DNA of 64,000 nucleotides from Prosthecobacter dejongeii (GCF_014203045.1 NZ_JACHIF010000001.1:1116001-1180000), one strand, 5' to 3'; positions 48,817 to 58,216 are shown, counted from the stretch's first letter. Numbers and translations are program-made. The notes: generated by a model from the letters alone, not told the origin.

Positions 48817-48881
48817 AGACGGATAATCCGGCGGTGGGGTGGGAGAGCTTTGGCATCTTCAGCGCCGGACACATCCGTCCT
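48817..48881. repeat. REP-like dispersed inverted-repeat element, copy 2
   Basis: Left arm AGACGGATAATCCGGCGG starts at 48817; right arm CGCCGGACACATCCGTCCT ends at 48881. The copy at 5144-5211 has GACGGGT and ACCCGTC; here these are GACGGAT and ATCCGTC, so the stem is kept by paired changes. Confidence 0.7.
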
Positions 48882-48948
48882 ACGATTGAATCCGTGCCAC
48901 TCGTGATTGGATCGGGTGCAGTAACGAATCGAATTTAATACGGAGCTT

Positions 48949-48964
48949 TGGCGAGCTAAAGCTC
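48949..48964. repeat. Dispersed palindromic 16-mer, copy 2
   Basis: TGGCGAGCTAAAGCTC, identical to 45529-45544. It stands 57 bases beyond the 3' end of the reverse-strand sulfatase gene. Confidence 0.6.
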
Positions 48965-49020
48965 TTGCTACTTTGGCTGCATCGAGCGTGTTGTTTTTAG
49001 TCGGAGGACTGGCTGAACGC

Positions 49021-50511
49021 TCAGCGTGGTCCAGGTACATTGATTTTGGCGGCTTCGCGGTCCCAGCCGGCGGGGGTGCCGCGATAGGAGGTATCGCGGC
49101 GTTTGTAGAGGGACTCGCCGGTTTCACGGTCGAACATGTCTTTGGAAACATCGGCAGGGGCGCTGTCGCCGGTCTGTTCGGTCCATTGGTCCAGAAGATT
49201 GGCTAAACGGGCTTTCACTGAGGCATAGTCGGGGTCGTCAGCGAGGTTGGAAAGTTGGTTAGGATCGGCTGCGGTCCGATAGAGTTCTTCCTTGGGACGT
49301 GGGGCCAGGAACACATCGACCTGGGCGGGGGTGAGCTGGCCAGCGTCGCGGGCTTGGCGCAGTTGCAGGTAGGATGGAGACCGCACGGAGTCTGCCGGGC
49401 CTTGCCAGGGCTCCTGGGGGCGGTTGTTGCGGATCAGAAGAAAACCTTCGGATCTCACCGCGCGGCCATGGGCGGCGTAGTCATGCCAGTTGTGTTCTGA
49501 AAAAGCATGCTGACGAACGATGGCTTCAGGCTTGGTCAGAACGGGAGCGAAGCTCACGCCCTGCATGCTGGGTGGGACGGGGACCTGGGCTAGGCCGAGC
49601 ATGGTGGGGGCTACGTCTATGGCGCTGACGAGGCTCTGGCTGGGGGTGCCAGGTTGGCCGATGCCAGCGGGCCATTGGGCAATGAAGGGCGTCTTCATGC
49701 CGGAGTCATGCAGGCGGGTTTTGGCACGGGGGAAGGCGCGGCCATTGTCCGCCATCATGAGCAGCAGGGTGTTGTCCAGCGCACCTTGTTTCTCCAGCTC
49801 CGCCACTACCTGACCCACGAAATAATCCAGCCGGGTGATCTCATTGTAGTAGGAGGCCAAGTCTTGCCGCGTCTCCGCATCGTCATTCAGGAAAGGCGGT
49901 ACGACGACCTTGGCAGGGTCATGTTTGGGACCGTAAAGATCTTCCTTCCAGTCCTTATCCGCATCCCAGTCCCGGTGGGCATCCAGGGAGGCGAACCAGC
50001 CAAAGATAGGTTTGTCCTTGGGGCGCTCTTGCAGGGTTTTCACCCAGGTGGCATGTCCGCCTTTGTTGCCGGGCTCATTTCCAGCCTCGACGAGATCGAA
50101 AGGCGGTGGCTGCGGTTTTTCACCCTCGGCAGGCTTGTCGGAGGTCATGTGATGTTTGCCCACCAGCGCGGTGTAATAACCAGCGTCTTTCAGCAAACGT
50201 GGGAACCACGGTAGGTGCGCGGCAATGGGCTGATGCAGCTCCGAAGCACGCCCGTTGTTGTGCGGGTAACGGCCCGTGATGACACTGGAGCGGCTGGGGC
50301 TGCAACTGCTGGCCGTGAGATACGCTTCATCAAAACGGCGTCCTTGCGCCGCCAGCTTGTCGAGGTTTGGCGTGCGGGCCGCGCTGTTGCCATAACAGCC
50401 TAGGTCATCCCAGCTCACATCATCTGCAATGATGAGGATGAGGTTAGGCCGTTCAGTGGCGCTAACCAATGATGTGAAAAGGAGCGTGAGGGAAAGAAGG
50501 GCGCGGAACAT
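49021..50511 (-). CDS. Secreted sulfatase
   Basis: The 496-residue protein has a signal peptide (MFRALLSLTLLFTSLVSATE) and S1-sulfatase motifs: NLILIIADDVSWDDLGCYGN, the formylglycine motif ASSCSPSRSSVITG, ALVGKHHMTSDK and LLMMADNGRAFPRAKTRLHD. It resembles N-sulphoglucosamine-sulphohydrolase/heparan-type bacterial sulfatases, which is an inference from layout. ATG 50511 begins the signal; an in-frame ATG at 50598 adds nothing recognisable. It shares the strand with the helicase upstream. Confidence 0.94.
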   Translation of the reverse strand: MFRALLSLTLLFTSLVSATERPNLILIIADDVSWDDLGCYGNSAARTPNLDKLAAQGRRFDEAYLTASSCSPSRSSVITGRYPHNNGRASELHQPIAAHLPWFPRLLKDAGYYTALVGKHHMTSDKPAEGEKPQPPPFDLVEAGNEPGNKGGHATWVKTLQERPKDKPIFGWFASLDAHRDWDADKDWKEDLYGPKHDPAKVVVPPFLNDDAETRQDLASYYNEITRLDYFVGQVVAELEKQGALDNTLLLMMADNGRAFPRAKTRLHDSGMKTPFIAQWPAGIGQPGTPSQSLVSAIDVAPTMLGLAQVPVPPSMQGVSFAPVLTKPEAIVRQHAFSEHNWHDYAAHGRAVRSEGFLLIRNNRPQEPWQGPADSVRSPSYLQLRQARDAGQLTPAQVDVFLAPRPKEELYRTAADPNQLSNLADDPDYASVKARLANLLDQWTEQTGDSAPADVSKDMFDRETGESLYKRRDTSYRGTPAGWDREAAKINVPGPR

Positions 50512-50598
50512 GGGAGGCGTCGATTCCCTGCTAACGTTGGGCAGCGACCTTTTATCCAGATTTCCAGCACATTTCTGCGAGGCACAAAAAATGCGCAC

Positions 50599-52614
50599 TC
50601 ACCCCACGATCTCTGTCGGGCAATCCGGCAGGCTGGCCATGAAGGCGCGGCCGTAGGGCTTAGTGAGAATACGGTTGTCGAGGATGACGACCATCCCCTT
50701 GTCCTGCTGCGTGCGAATAAGGCGACCCACGCCTTGGCGAAGCTTCAGGATGGCCTCCGGCACGCTGTACTCGCTGAAGCTGTTCAGGCCCTGCTCTTCC
50801 AAATACTCCAGGCGGGAGGCGGTGACGGGGTGATCTGGCACGGCAAAGGGCAGGCGGGTGATGATGACGTTGCTCAGGGCCTCGCCCGGGACATCCACCC
50901 CGGTCCAGAAGCTGTCTGTGCCGAAGAGAATGCTGTGCGTGTCTTTCTTGAACTCATGCAGCATCTGGTGCCGGGGCATGCCGCGCCCTTGAACGAGCAG
51001 ACGCCAGCCATGATCCAGGCAGAAGTCCTCGATGCGATCCGCCAGGGCGGTCATCTGGCTGTAGCTGGTGAAGAGCACAAAGGCGCGGCCTTTAGACAGG
51101 CCCAGGAAGTACTCGATCTGTTCGATCATCGCATCCTGGTATTCAGGCCGCCCGGGCTCGGGCATGCGCTTCACCAGGTAAAGCTTCATCTGCTTTTTGA
51201 AGTCGAACGGGCTCTCGATGGTGGCAGCTTGCGCTTTGTAGGCCCCCACGCGTTTGCGGAAGTAGTTCAGCTTCACATCATCGCCCACGCCCAGAGTGGC
51301 GCTGGTGAAAACACAGGCCTTGGTGCCGGTGAAGAAGATGCTTTCCAGCTTGGGCGCGACGTCAATCGGGGCGCTGTGAAAGGAGACGATCTTGTTGTCC
51401 CCACCGCTGCGTTCGGCCCAATAGACATGGCCTTCCTCACTCTGATCCAGAAAGGAACTGATGGCTAGGCGCAGGGCTCCGAGTCGTTTGGCGATGTCCA
51501 GCAGCTCTAGCTTTTGGCCTTCGCTTTTGGCAGCGTCTCCCGCCTTTTGGGCGATGCGCGCCACGCGTTGCAGGGGCAGGGAAAGGGTGTCCTCCACCAG
51601 CTCCGGCTCGCGCACGCGAAATTCCTTGGCGTAGGGGCCGCTGAACTTGCAGGCGTTTTCCGCCGTGCGGAAGAAACTTTCCACCATGCCTAGGCACTGG
51701 GATACCTCGCGAGTGCCGTCTTGCTCGCCCAGAGATTGGAAGAAGCCTTTGCGGGTCTTCGGATTGAAGAGACGGCCCAGCTCAAAACGAATGTTGGATT
51801 CGCTGACGTGGATGCCGAAGGCCTTCGCGGCGATGTTTTCGATCGTGTGGGCTTCGTCCAGAATGACGAAGTCACGCGGGAAGATGAAGTTGGTATCATC
51901 CGCCAGCGGGCCTTCTTCGGCGGAGGCCAGCAGGGTGAAAAAGAGCGTGTGGTTCAGCACCAGCACATCGGCCTCGGCCATGCGCCGGCGCACGTCCTGG
52001 TACACGCAGCCGCTGCCGGGTGGGCAGCGGCGGGGGGTGCAGGCATGGGGCTCACTGCACACCAGGGACCAAACGCGGGCCCCAGGGGTGAAGTCCATCT
52101 CACTCAGCGTGGCGGAGGGATTGTCGCGAAAGAAGTCTTCGATGAGCTGCAGCTCCGCCGTCTCGCTGCTGCTGAAGAGATCGCCACTGTGGGAGTAGGC
52201 GTTCTTCAGGCGGGTGGGGCAGAGGTAGTTGCTGCGGCCTTTCAGCAGCTCGGCATGGAAGGGGCCGAGGATCTTTTTGACGATCGGGATGTCCTTGTGG
52301 ATGAGCTGCTCCTGAAGGTTGATCGTGTGCGTGCAAATGATGGCCTTGCGCCCTTGCTCCAGGGCGTATTGGACGGCGGGAATGAGGTAGGCCAGGGATT
52401 TTCCGACGCCTGTGGCCGCCTCTACGACGAGAGGCTTGTTCTTCTCCAGCGCGCCCGCCACCAGTTGGGCCATGCGCTGCTGCTGGGGCCGGTATTCAAA
52501 CTGGGGGGAGAGGGCCAGCTTTCCCTCCGTGGAAAAGGCCAGGTACATCCTCTCCGCGAGCGTGGGCCCACCGAGAGCACCTTCAGAGGCCTCAAGAATA
52601 CTGATCATCTGCAC
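50599..52614 (-). CDS. DinG/XPD-type ATP-dependent DNA helicase
   Basis: The 671-residue superfamily 2 helicase has Walker A VVEAATGVGKSLAYLIPAVQ, DEAH box FVILDEAHTIENIA, and C-terminal motifs FGTDSFWTGVDVPGEALSNV and LRQGVGRLIRTQQDKGMVVI. Between them is an iron-sulfur cluster region with CSEPHACTPRRCPPGSGCVY plus an earlier Cys in NYLCPTRLKNA. It unwinds 5'-3' DNA in repair or R-loop removal. It could equally be annotated as a YoaA-like protein. The start MQMISILEASEGAL has no strong ribosome site; residues 1-20 are variable. Confidence 0.93.
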   Translation of the reverse strand: MQMISILEASEGALGGPTLAERMYLAFSTEGKLALSPQFEYRPQQQRMAQLVAGALEKNKPLVVEAATGVGKSLAYLIPAVQYALEQGRKAIICTHTINLQEQLIHKDIPIVKKILGPFHAELLKGRSNYLCPTRLKNAYSHSGDLFSSSETAELQLIEDFFRDNPSATLSEMDFTPGARVWSLVCSEPHACTPRRCPPGSGCVYQDVRRRMAEADVLVLNHTLFFTLLASAEEGPLADDTNFIFPRDFVILDEAHTIENIAAKAFGIHVSESNIRFELGRLFNPKTRKGFFQSLGEQDGTREVSQCLGMVESFFRTAENACKFSGPYAKEFRVREPELVEDTLSLPLQRVARIAQKAGDAAKSEGQKLELLDIAKRLGALRLAISSFLDQSEEGHVYWAERSGGDNKIVSFHSAPIDVAPKLESIFFTGTKACVFTSATLGVGDDVKLNYFRKRVGAYKAQAATIESPFDFKKQMKLYLVKRMPEPGRPEYQDAMIEQIEYFLGLSKGRAFVLFTSYSQMTALADRIEDFCLDHGWRLLVQGRGMPRHQMLHEFKKDTHSILFGTDSFWTGVDVPGEALSNVIITRLPFAVPDHPVTASRLEYLEEQGLNSFSEYSVPEAILKLRQGVGRLIRTQQDKGMVVILDNRILTKPYGRAFMASLPDCPTEIVG

Positions 52615-52675
52615 ATCATGCCGGGGGCGGCGGGTGGTGCAAGTGGGGAGGGTGATGATGTCACAGCAATCACTT

Positions 52676-53140
52676 CTACGGAGATGCAGCAGGCTGTTCT
52701 GAGTCTTGCACGGATTTTGAAATCTCCGATTGAAGCGCCTTCATTTTTTGCGCTAGCGGGCTGTCAAATTCTGTCCACCGAACTGTGCGGTGGATGTTTG
52801 CCCACATCAAAACGGTCGGGATCAGGACATAGAGGAGACGCCACTCCCACAAAACAAATCCAAGAGCAAAAAGAAGAATCGCCGGAAAGGCGAAGAAACC
52901 GATGCCGTAGAACAGCGAGCCAACGCTCAGCATTCCCACTTGGAAAAGCCCTTCCCAAAGTCCCTGCCAGGCTCGTAAGGCCGTCATGGTGCCGAGCATG
53001 GAACCGAGGAGGGTCGCCAAAACCACCAAAAACATGCGGCCGATCAACGTGTTGAAGGCATTAAGGAACGGACCATACGGGAAGTCACCAAAGCGGTTCA
53101 TGGAGCGTTTAGGATGGCGGCCTGCTTGGGTGGGGGCCAT
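52676..53140 (-). CDS. Integral membrane protein of unknown function
   Basis: The 154-residue product has three or four membrane segments: FLVVLATLLGSMLGTMTAL, LFQVGMLSVGSLFYGIGFFA, AILLFALGFVLWEWRLLYVL and an adjoining VLIPTVLMWANIHR. The C-terminal 35 residues are hydrophilic (DSPLAQKMKALQSEISKSVQ). The start could also be ATG at residue 14 (MNRFGDFPYGPF). No motif is recognised. It lies between the helicase and the M23 gene on the same strand. Confidence 0.75.
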   Translation of the reverse strand: MAPTQAGRHPKRSMNRFGDFPYGPFLNAFNTLIGRMFLVVLATLLGSMLGTMTALRAWQGLWEGLFQVGMLSVGSLFYGIGFFAFPAILLFALGFVLWEWRLLYVLIPTVLMWANIHRTVRWTEFDSPLAQKMKALQSEISKSVQDSEQPAASP

Positions 53141-53177
53141 TCCAAAAGAACCCTCATTTTATCAATAAACCGAATCT

Positions 53178-54173
53178 TTACAGCCCGATCAACAACTGCG
53201 CAAATTGCAGGCCGCTGGCGGTGATCTGGCCGCTGTTACTCACGAGACCGCGAGTGTTGTAGTAGTGAGGGATGGGGTCTTCTTTGACCCAGGAAACGAT
53301 GGGTTTCTGGACAGGCTGGTCAGCGGCCCGCACGCTGACAGGGAGACCCCAGCGGGTGCAGCGGATCTTCCAGGCGCTGACGGGGCCAGTGGGGATGTCC
53401 TTCAGCCATGGGTAACGCTGGAGGATGTCCATCGTGGCGGTGGCGGGAACGGTGAGCTCAAACCAGGCCTCACTCTGGCGGATGAAGCTGGAGAGAGATA
53501 GGTCAGGATTTTTGGCATGGGCCAGGTAAAGAGCCTGGAGATCCAGACCCAGGAGGTTCATGCCATTGTAGGGCCCGTGATGATTCGGGGTGCGAAAGTG
53601 GGTGGCGTGCCAGGTTTCAAAGGCGGGATTCAGCAGGATGTTTAACTCCACATGCAGGTGAGCTCGGCGCTGATCAATGCCGCTGCCGGTGTAGCCCATG
53701 CGGCCCAGGACGGTGCTGTGAGTCACCTTTTCCCCCACGGCCACGCTGGCGGAGGCGAGATGGGCGTAGAGGGAGTAAAAAGTGCCTTCTGGCAGATCAT
53801 GCTGCACCACGATGTAACGACCGTAATTGCTGAGGCCTGCACTGGCGGTGACGTAACTGACGGTGCCTGGGAGGATGGAGTGGATGTCATCCAGAGGATT
53901 GCCCTTGGCATCTCGCTGAGTGGGCTTGATGTCCATGCCTTCATGAAAACGGGCAAAGGCCACCCGCTGGCCGATGCGGCGCGCATCCCGCACAAAGCCG
54001 AATTGACCGCCTTCCCAGGGGGTGGATTTCACCCCCTCAAAGTCCCGATCCACAAACTGGAAGTACCCCGCCCCATCCCCGACTAGGAGGGCTCCATTGT
54101 CGGTCGGCAGTTTTAGGTCCAGTGCACTGGCACTGGTGACGGCCGCAAGGAAGAAGGCGAGGAAGCGAGACAT
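53178..54173 (-). CDS. Secreted M23-family metallopeptidase
   Basis: The 331-residue protein has a signal peptide (MSRFLAFFLAAVTSASALDL). The LytM/M23 zinc site is visible: ARFHEGMDIKPTQRD (H-x3-D) and RRAHLHVELNILL (H-x-H). Between them are PGTVSYVTASAGLSNYGRYI and LYAHLASASVAVGEKVTHST, the typical strands. All four metal and catalytic residues appear to be kept. It would cut peptidoglycan crosslinks or a related peptide. The C-terminal 100 residues (PVSAWKIRCTRWGLPVSVRA region) are not recognised. It follows mdh with an inverted repeat between them. Confidence 0.93.
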   Translation of the reverse strand: MSRFLAFFLAAVTSASALDLKLPTDNGALLVGDGAGYFQFVDRDFEGVKSTPWEGGQFGFVRDARRIGQRVAFARFHEGMDIKPTQRDAKGNPLDDIHSILPGTVSYVTASAGLSNYGRYIVVQHDLPEGTFYSLYAHLASASVAVGEKVTHSTVLGRMGYTGSGIDQRRAHLHVELNILLNPAFETWHATHFRTPNHHGPYNGMNLLGLDLQALYLAHAKNPDLSLSSFIRQSEAWFELTVPATATMDILQRYPWLKDIPTGPVSAWKIRCTRWGLPVSVRAADQPVQKPIVSWVKEDPIPHYYNTRGLVSNSGQITASGLQFAQLLIGL

Positions 54174-54196
54174 AAAAGGGGGAGGAGACCTGCCAT

Positions 54197-54257
54197 CCAA
54201 GATCGGGCCGGGGCCGGGAATGGACGTACCCATCCTCCAGGGGATGCCCGATCTTGG
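54197..54257. repeat. Long-stem inverted repeat between mdh and the M23 gene
   Basis: CCAAGATCGGGC (54197-54208) and GCCCGATCTTGG (54246-54257) are a perfect 12-base inverted repeat around 37 bases. It may mark RNA processing or a bound protein; no T run follows on the reverse strand. Confidence 0.5.
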
Positions 54258-54274
54258 AAAAGAATCGTGAAGAA

Positions 54275-55270
54275 TTAGATCAGGCCCAGCTCGGTCACCG
54301 CATCGCGCTCTTCACGCAGTTCGGTTTCCGTGGCTTTGATCTTGGCCTGGCTGAATTCATTGACGGGCACGCCCTGGACGACTTCCCACTTGTTGCCATC
54401 CGTGCGGATGGGGAAGGAGAACATGAGGCCTTTTTCGATGCCGTAGCTGCCATCGGAGCAGACGGCCACGCTGGTCCAGTCACCTTCAGGTGTGGGGCGG
54501 GTGAGGCTGTGAACGGTGTCGCAGGCGGCATTGGCAGCGGAAGCGGCGGAGGAAAGGCCACGTGCCTTGATGATGGCGGCCCCGCGCTGCTGCACCGTGC
54601 TGATGAATTCACCCTTCAGCCAGTCGTGGTCGCTGATGACGTCCGTGGCTGCTTTGCCCCCGATCTTAGCATTGAAGAAATCAGGATACTGGGTGGCGCT
54701 GTGGTTGCCCCAGATGGCCAGGTTAGAAACAGTGCTGTGATGCACACCGGCCTTAGCGGCGAGCTGGCTCTTGGCACGGTTTTCGTCCAGGCGGGTCATG
54801 GCAAACCAGCGGTCTGCGGGCACGCCCTTGGCGTTGTTCATGGCGATGAGGCAGTTCGTGTTGCACGGGTTGCCCACCACCAGGACACGCACATCACCAG
54901 CAGCGTTTTTCTCGATGGCTTTGCCCTGGCCGGTGAAGATGCCACCATTGATTTTCAGCAGGTCCTTGCGCTCCATCCCTGGGCCGCGTGGCACGGAGCC
55001 GACGAGGATGGCCCAGTTGACGCCCTGGAAGCCGACGTCCAGCTCGCAGGTGGGGGTGATGCTGTTGAGCAGGGGGAAAGCGCAGTCATCCAGTTCCATG
55101 CAGACGCCGTTGAGCGCGCTCAGGGCTTTCTCGTCATTGCGCTCGATCAGGCGGAGATTCACCGGCTGGTCAGCTCCAAAGAGGGCACCGGAAGCGATGC
55201 GGAAGAGGAGGGAATAACCGATCTGACCGGCGGCACCGGTGACTGCGACTGTGATGGGGGCTTTGCTCAT
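54275..55270 (-). CDS. mdh: Malate dehydrogenase
   Basis: Malate dehydrogenase oxidises malate to oxaloacetate in the TCA cycle. The 331-residue product starts [20 protein letters not shown] (Rossmann motif G-A-A-G-x-I-G), then [40 protein letters not shown], and the catalytic pair in [19 protein letters not shown] (Arg/Asp) and [18 protein letters not shown] (His). The layout is that of the MDH type that begins V-T-G-A-A-G, with NAD the likely cofactor. An in-frame extension to 55312 is not needed. It is the first gene of its strand block. Confidence 0.95.
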   Translation of the reverse strand: MSKAPITVAVTGAAGQIGYSLLFRIASGALFGADQPVNLRLIERNDEKALSALNGVCMELDDCAFPLLNSITPTCELDVGFQGVNWAILVGSVPRGPGMERKDLLKINGGIFTGQGKAIEKNAAGDVRVLVVGNPCNTNCLIAMNNAKGVPADRWFAMTRLDENRAKSQLAAKAGVHHSTVSNLAIWGNHSATQYPDFFNAKIGGKAATDVISDHDWLKGEFISTVQQRGAAIIKARGLSSAASAANAACDTVHSLTRPTPEGDWTSVAVCSDGSYGIEKGLMFSFPIRTDGNKWEVVQGVPVNEFSQAKIKATETELREERDAVTELGLI

Positions 55271-55514
55271 GGTAGGGAACTTGAACGATTCGCAGCGGAT
55301 GCCTCGGGGCAAGGGAAAAAGACACGCACGCTTGCGGCTGCGCTTGAAATGCTTGGTTGGTCCTTCGGGAGCTTTTTTGCCCCCGCTGACTTCAAATAAA
55401 GAAACCTCCTGTGATTTTCAGGGAAATCTTTATCCGAGGCGTTGCTTACGGTTTGACATCCATTTAGACAAACTCTACCCGCTCTTGCCTTGCTCTTAAA
55501 TCGTTCATCTAGCT

Positions 55515-56450
55515 ATGAAAATTGCGCTCCTTCCTTTTGCCTTACTGGCACTGTCCGTTTCATCCACTCGCGCGGCCGTTCCCGGCTCCGTAGCGAATGT
55601 GACGTTCGCCCTCACCCTGACCAATACGATCCCAGGCACGGTGGTCAAAGATAGCAAGGGCGTCCCAGTCAAATCACCTGGAACGACACCTGCTTATTCA
55701 AATCAGTGGGCTATTGCGAATGATGCCGCAAAGACAGTGGTGGCTAACTACGAGTACGTCTCTAAGATGAAAGTTACGAAATTCGGTAACAAAGAGCTTT
55801 TAACGGAGCTCGTGGAACGAGGAATTCTACCCGAATATGGCGACAGAGCTCCTTACATCGCCGGCTGGTCCATCGTCACCGCCAATGCGTCCGGTTACGA
55901 AAATGAGTTTGGCGAAGGGTTTCAGCAGTTTCCAAGTAAATTCTACGCCGTGCACAAAGCGGAAGGAGACATTGTGGATCTGAGCAACCACATTGATTAT
56001 AGCTTCGGTAGGGACTATGCTGAGAACGGCACCTACAAGAGCGTGGAGAAGTTTACCAATTACAACACTCCACAGCAGACCGTGACGCAATCCTTGACGA
56101 ATGCCTTCAATTGGAAGGAAACCATCTACTACGAGATCGATTTCTTGGGTTTTGATAGCGGCGCAACAGTCACTGCTTTGTTGGATGGATTTGAGTTCGC
56201 TGGCGTCTCTTCCATTGGCGTTAAACAGACCTCCATCGGGGTGGGATTGGATAAGATGGCTGTGTATGTGGACACGGCCGGCAAGACCTCAGGCATTTCG
56301 GGTGCAGGCCCGCGCATCGAAGAGGACGGTGAACGCGCTGTCGTTGAGGGCAGCATCAGTTTCTCCGCTGGCAAAGTGGAGGCGGATGTCACGGTCTATC
56401 CAAATATCCAAACGGCTCCGACGCCAGATCCAGTTGACCCACTGGAATAG
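55515..56450 (+). CDS. Secreted protein of an unrecognised family, paralogue A
   Basis: The 311-residue product has a signal peptide (MKIALLPFALLALSVSSTRA). It is clearly related to the protein at 57247: both start with a P-G-x-V-x-x-V-T strand, share a V-x-K-M-x-x-x-K-x-x-N-K-E block (YEYVSKMKVTKFGNKELLTE here), then I-x-G-W-S (IAGWSIVTA), and end in a similar strand (VVEGSISFSAGKVEADVTVY). No catalytic motif, lipobox or membrane anchor is seen. The tail is acidic and Pro-rich (APTPDPVDPLE). Function unknown; a beta-sandwich surface or secreted protein is likely. A strong terminator lies just after the gene. Confidence 0.82.
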   Translation: MKIALLPFALLALSVSSTRAAVPGSVANVTFALTLTNTIPGTVVKDSKGVPVKSPGTTPAYSNQWAIANDAAKTVVANYEYVSKMKVTKFGNKELLTELVERGILPEYGDRAPYIAGWSIVTANASGYENEFGEGFQQFPSKFYAVHKAEGDIVDLSNHIDYSFGRDYAENGTYKSVEKFTNYNTPQQTVTQSLTNAFNWKETIYYEIDFLGFDSGATVTALLDGFEFAGVSSIGVKQTSIGVGLDKMAVYVDTAGKTSGISGAGPRIEEDGERAVVEGSISFSAGKVEADVTVYPNIQTAPTPDPVDPLE

Positions 56451-56478
56451 TTCTTGGCATCCAGTCTTGAACAACGCA

Positions 56479-56511
56479 CGCCTTCGGTGAAGTTCACCGA
56501 AGGCGTTTTTT
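56479..56511 (+). terminator. Strong intrinsic terminator after paralogue A
   Basis: CGCCTTCGGTGA (56479-56490) pairs perfectly with TCACCGAAGGCG (56494-56505) over a three-base loop, followed by six T. Confidence 0.92.
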
Positions 56512-56542
56512 GTCGAAAGTGTCTCCAGTGATTGCAACAAAC

Positions 56543-57070
56543 ATGAAATCTTCTCTCGTTTGGCTTCTGGCCGCTGTGCTTGCAGTGGGCGTTTTGATGA
56601 TGGTCGCCTTCCAGGCAGGCGGCAGTCCTGAGAAGCCAGGAATAACCGGGCCAGCGAAGCCTCCTGCGAACGCATTGCCCGCAGCCGATCAAGCGGCGAA
56701 TAAGCCGGAACCCGTGACCGCACCCGTTTCGAAGCTCGTGCCAGACGATGCCCCTCGTGAAGTGCTTCTGGAGGCCATCAACGACGTGGCCACCACCTAT
56801 GACCCGGTGGAACTGCCCAAGATCAAACCCTACCTGCTCCACCCAGATGCCGAAGTGCGTAAAGCCGCTTTGGACGGCATGGTGGTGTTAGGCGATGCGG
56901 CGGCATCGCCTCTGTTGCGGGATGCGGCCCGGCAAGTCACCTCCAACAAAGAAGCCATCGAGATGATGCAGGCCGCCGAATACTTGGAGCTTCCTTCGGC
57001 GACCGGACTGCTCAAGAGCGGTGCCGCCAAACCCCAGGCCGGTCCCCGCAAAGGGGGACAGCCACGCTGA
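56543..57070 (+). CDS. Membrane-anchored protein with a HEAT-like repeat segment
   Basis: The 175-residue product starts MKSSLVWLLAAVLAVGVLMM, a signal or anchor. A Pro/Ala-rich linker (GPAKPPANALPAADQAANKP) leads to a helical region: YLLHPDAEVRKAALDGMVVL with ASPLLRDAARQV resembles HEAT-type repeats that bind proteins. The C-terminal 20 residues are basic (AAKPQAGPRKGGQPR). The start at ATG 56543 is preferred over ATG 56510, which lies in the terminator. It sits between the two paralogous secreted genes. I do not recognise the family. Confidence 0.7.
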   Translation: MKSSLVWLLAAVLAVGVLMMVAFQAGGSPEKPGITGPAKPPANALPAADQAANKPEPVTAPVSKLVPDDAPREVLLEAINDVATTYDPVELPKIKPYLLHPDAEVRKAALDGMVVLGDAAASPLLRDAARQVTSNKEAIEMMQAAEYLELPSATGLLKSGAAKPQAGPRKGGQPR

Positions 57071-57246
57071 TTTAGCTGCTCCACTAAGCGGATTTAGATG
57101 ATTCAGTCAGGCGCAGTATTTAAAATACGAATTTAATAGGTATGCTCATGTTTAAATCCATACGGCATGGAATGCGGCTAGTTTAAAATGCTGTTTGATC
57201 TCACTTGTGCTACCTTTATGAGTCACTGGTTGGCATACACGTCATT

Positions 57247-58188
57247 ATGAAAAAGTTAATCTCCACCTCCTCTTGGATCGCTTTGTTGGCGATCACAGTT
57301 TCTGCCAACGGCCAAGGCCCACTACCTGAAATTCCCGGTACGGTCTCGTCCGTCACGATAAGCCTGACGTTTACCACAACGGTGGATGGCACGGTGAAAA
57401 AGGACGAGGATACCGGCAGACCGCTCACGGGGACTGAAGCTGGTCCGACGGACTACAATTATTGGACAGTCGTGAAGAATGGAAAAAGGGTTGAACAAGC
57501 CGAAGAGGTTGTGACCAAGATGTTAACTTCCAAGTATTCCAATAAAGAATTCCTCTTGGATTTGAAGGACGCAAACGTGATCACCGACATCAAGGGCTGG
57601 AGCGTCACGAAAGTTCAGGCGACGATCGAAGGGCCTGAAGTCACGGCAGTGGGTCGAATTGTTAACGTGGAGAATGGCCCCGTTCGATTCTATCTCACTC
57701 ACAAGACGCTTCCTTCGATTCCAATTGATGAATACATCAGTATTCAGGGGTTAGAAGCCGAAACCGCGATAGCGCTGGCTTTGAATAGTAAGCGACTGGC
57801 CAAATACAATGCACAGGAAGTGCCCACGTCTGACGTCACGACTCACAATGTGAGCCTGAAAAGCATGGGTTTCGTGAGAATTTCCTTCAGCCAAACGGTG
57901 ACGGTGGGTGAAGAGGAAGGCCGCTTTCTAGACGAGCTTCAAGTAACTGGAGCATCCATGGGAGGCGAAAAGCTGGGTTTCTATGGGCCGGAAAAACGTC
58001 AGGTTTTGGTCCCGGCAGCCGGCAAGCTTGGGCCCGTGGTCGGCTTTTACCAGTATTATGATCCAATCGAACGTGATGGTTTTGTTTCAAGGGTCGAAGG
58101 CTCTGTTTCGCTGGGTGCAGGCGTGGTGAAAAACGTGGGCGTTTTCCCTGATGTTACCGTGGATCCAGATCCAGAAAACGTGCAGTAA
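57247..58188 (+). CDS. Secreted protein of an unrecognised family, paralogue B
   Basis: The 313-residue product has a signal peptide (MKKLISTSSWIALLAITVSA). It shares with paralogue A the start PEIPGTVSSVTISLTFTTTV, the block EEVVTKMLTSKYSNKEFLLD, KGWSVTKVQA and the end RVEGSVSLGAGVVKNVGVFP. The middle is divergent. No motif, lipobox or catalytic site is seen. The tail is acidic (VDPDPENVQ). ATG 57247 is preferred; an in-frame upstream start at 57205 would hide the signal. It ends just before a strong terminator. Confidence 0.8.
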   Translation: MKKLISTSSWIALLAITVSANGQGPLPEIPGTVSSVTISLTFTTTVDGTVKKDEDTGRPLTGTEAGPTDYNYWTVVKNGKRVEQAEEVVTKMLTSKYSNKEFLLDLKDANVITDIKGWSVTKVQATIEGPEVTAVGRIVNVENGPVRFYLTHKTLPSIPIDEYISIQGLEAETAIALALNSKRLAKYNAQEVPTSDVTTHNVSLKSMGFVRISFSQTVTVGEEEGRFLDELQVTGASMGGEKLGFYGPEKRQVLVPAAGKLGPVVGFYQYYDPIERDGFVSRVEGSVSLGAGVVKNVGVFPDVTVDPDPENVQ

Positions 58189-58216
58189 TTTCGATTTCAG
58201 CTTTGGCTTCTGAAGA

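Larger units (their letters stand above)
48698..49020. other. Gene-free stretch with several repeats
   Basis: No gene is evident. It contains a perfect hairpin at 48748-48766 (CGGCACTTG and CAAGTGCCG, one base apart), the REP-like element copy 2 at 48817-48881 and the palindromic 16-mer at 48949-48964. The hairpin after the FG-GAP gene may aid termination, but no T run follows directly. Confidence 0.6.

Noticed and set aside
55453-55458. TTGACA as a -35 box before paralogue A
   Set aside because: The -10 position reads TACCCG, too far from consensus to call.
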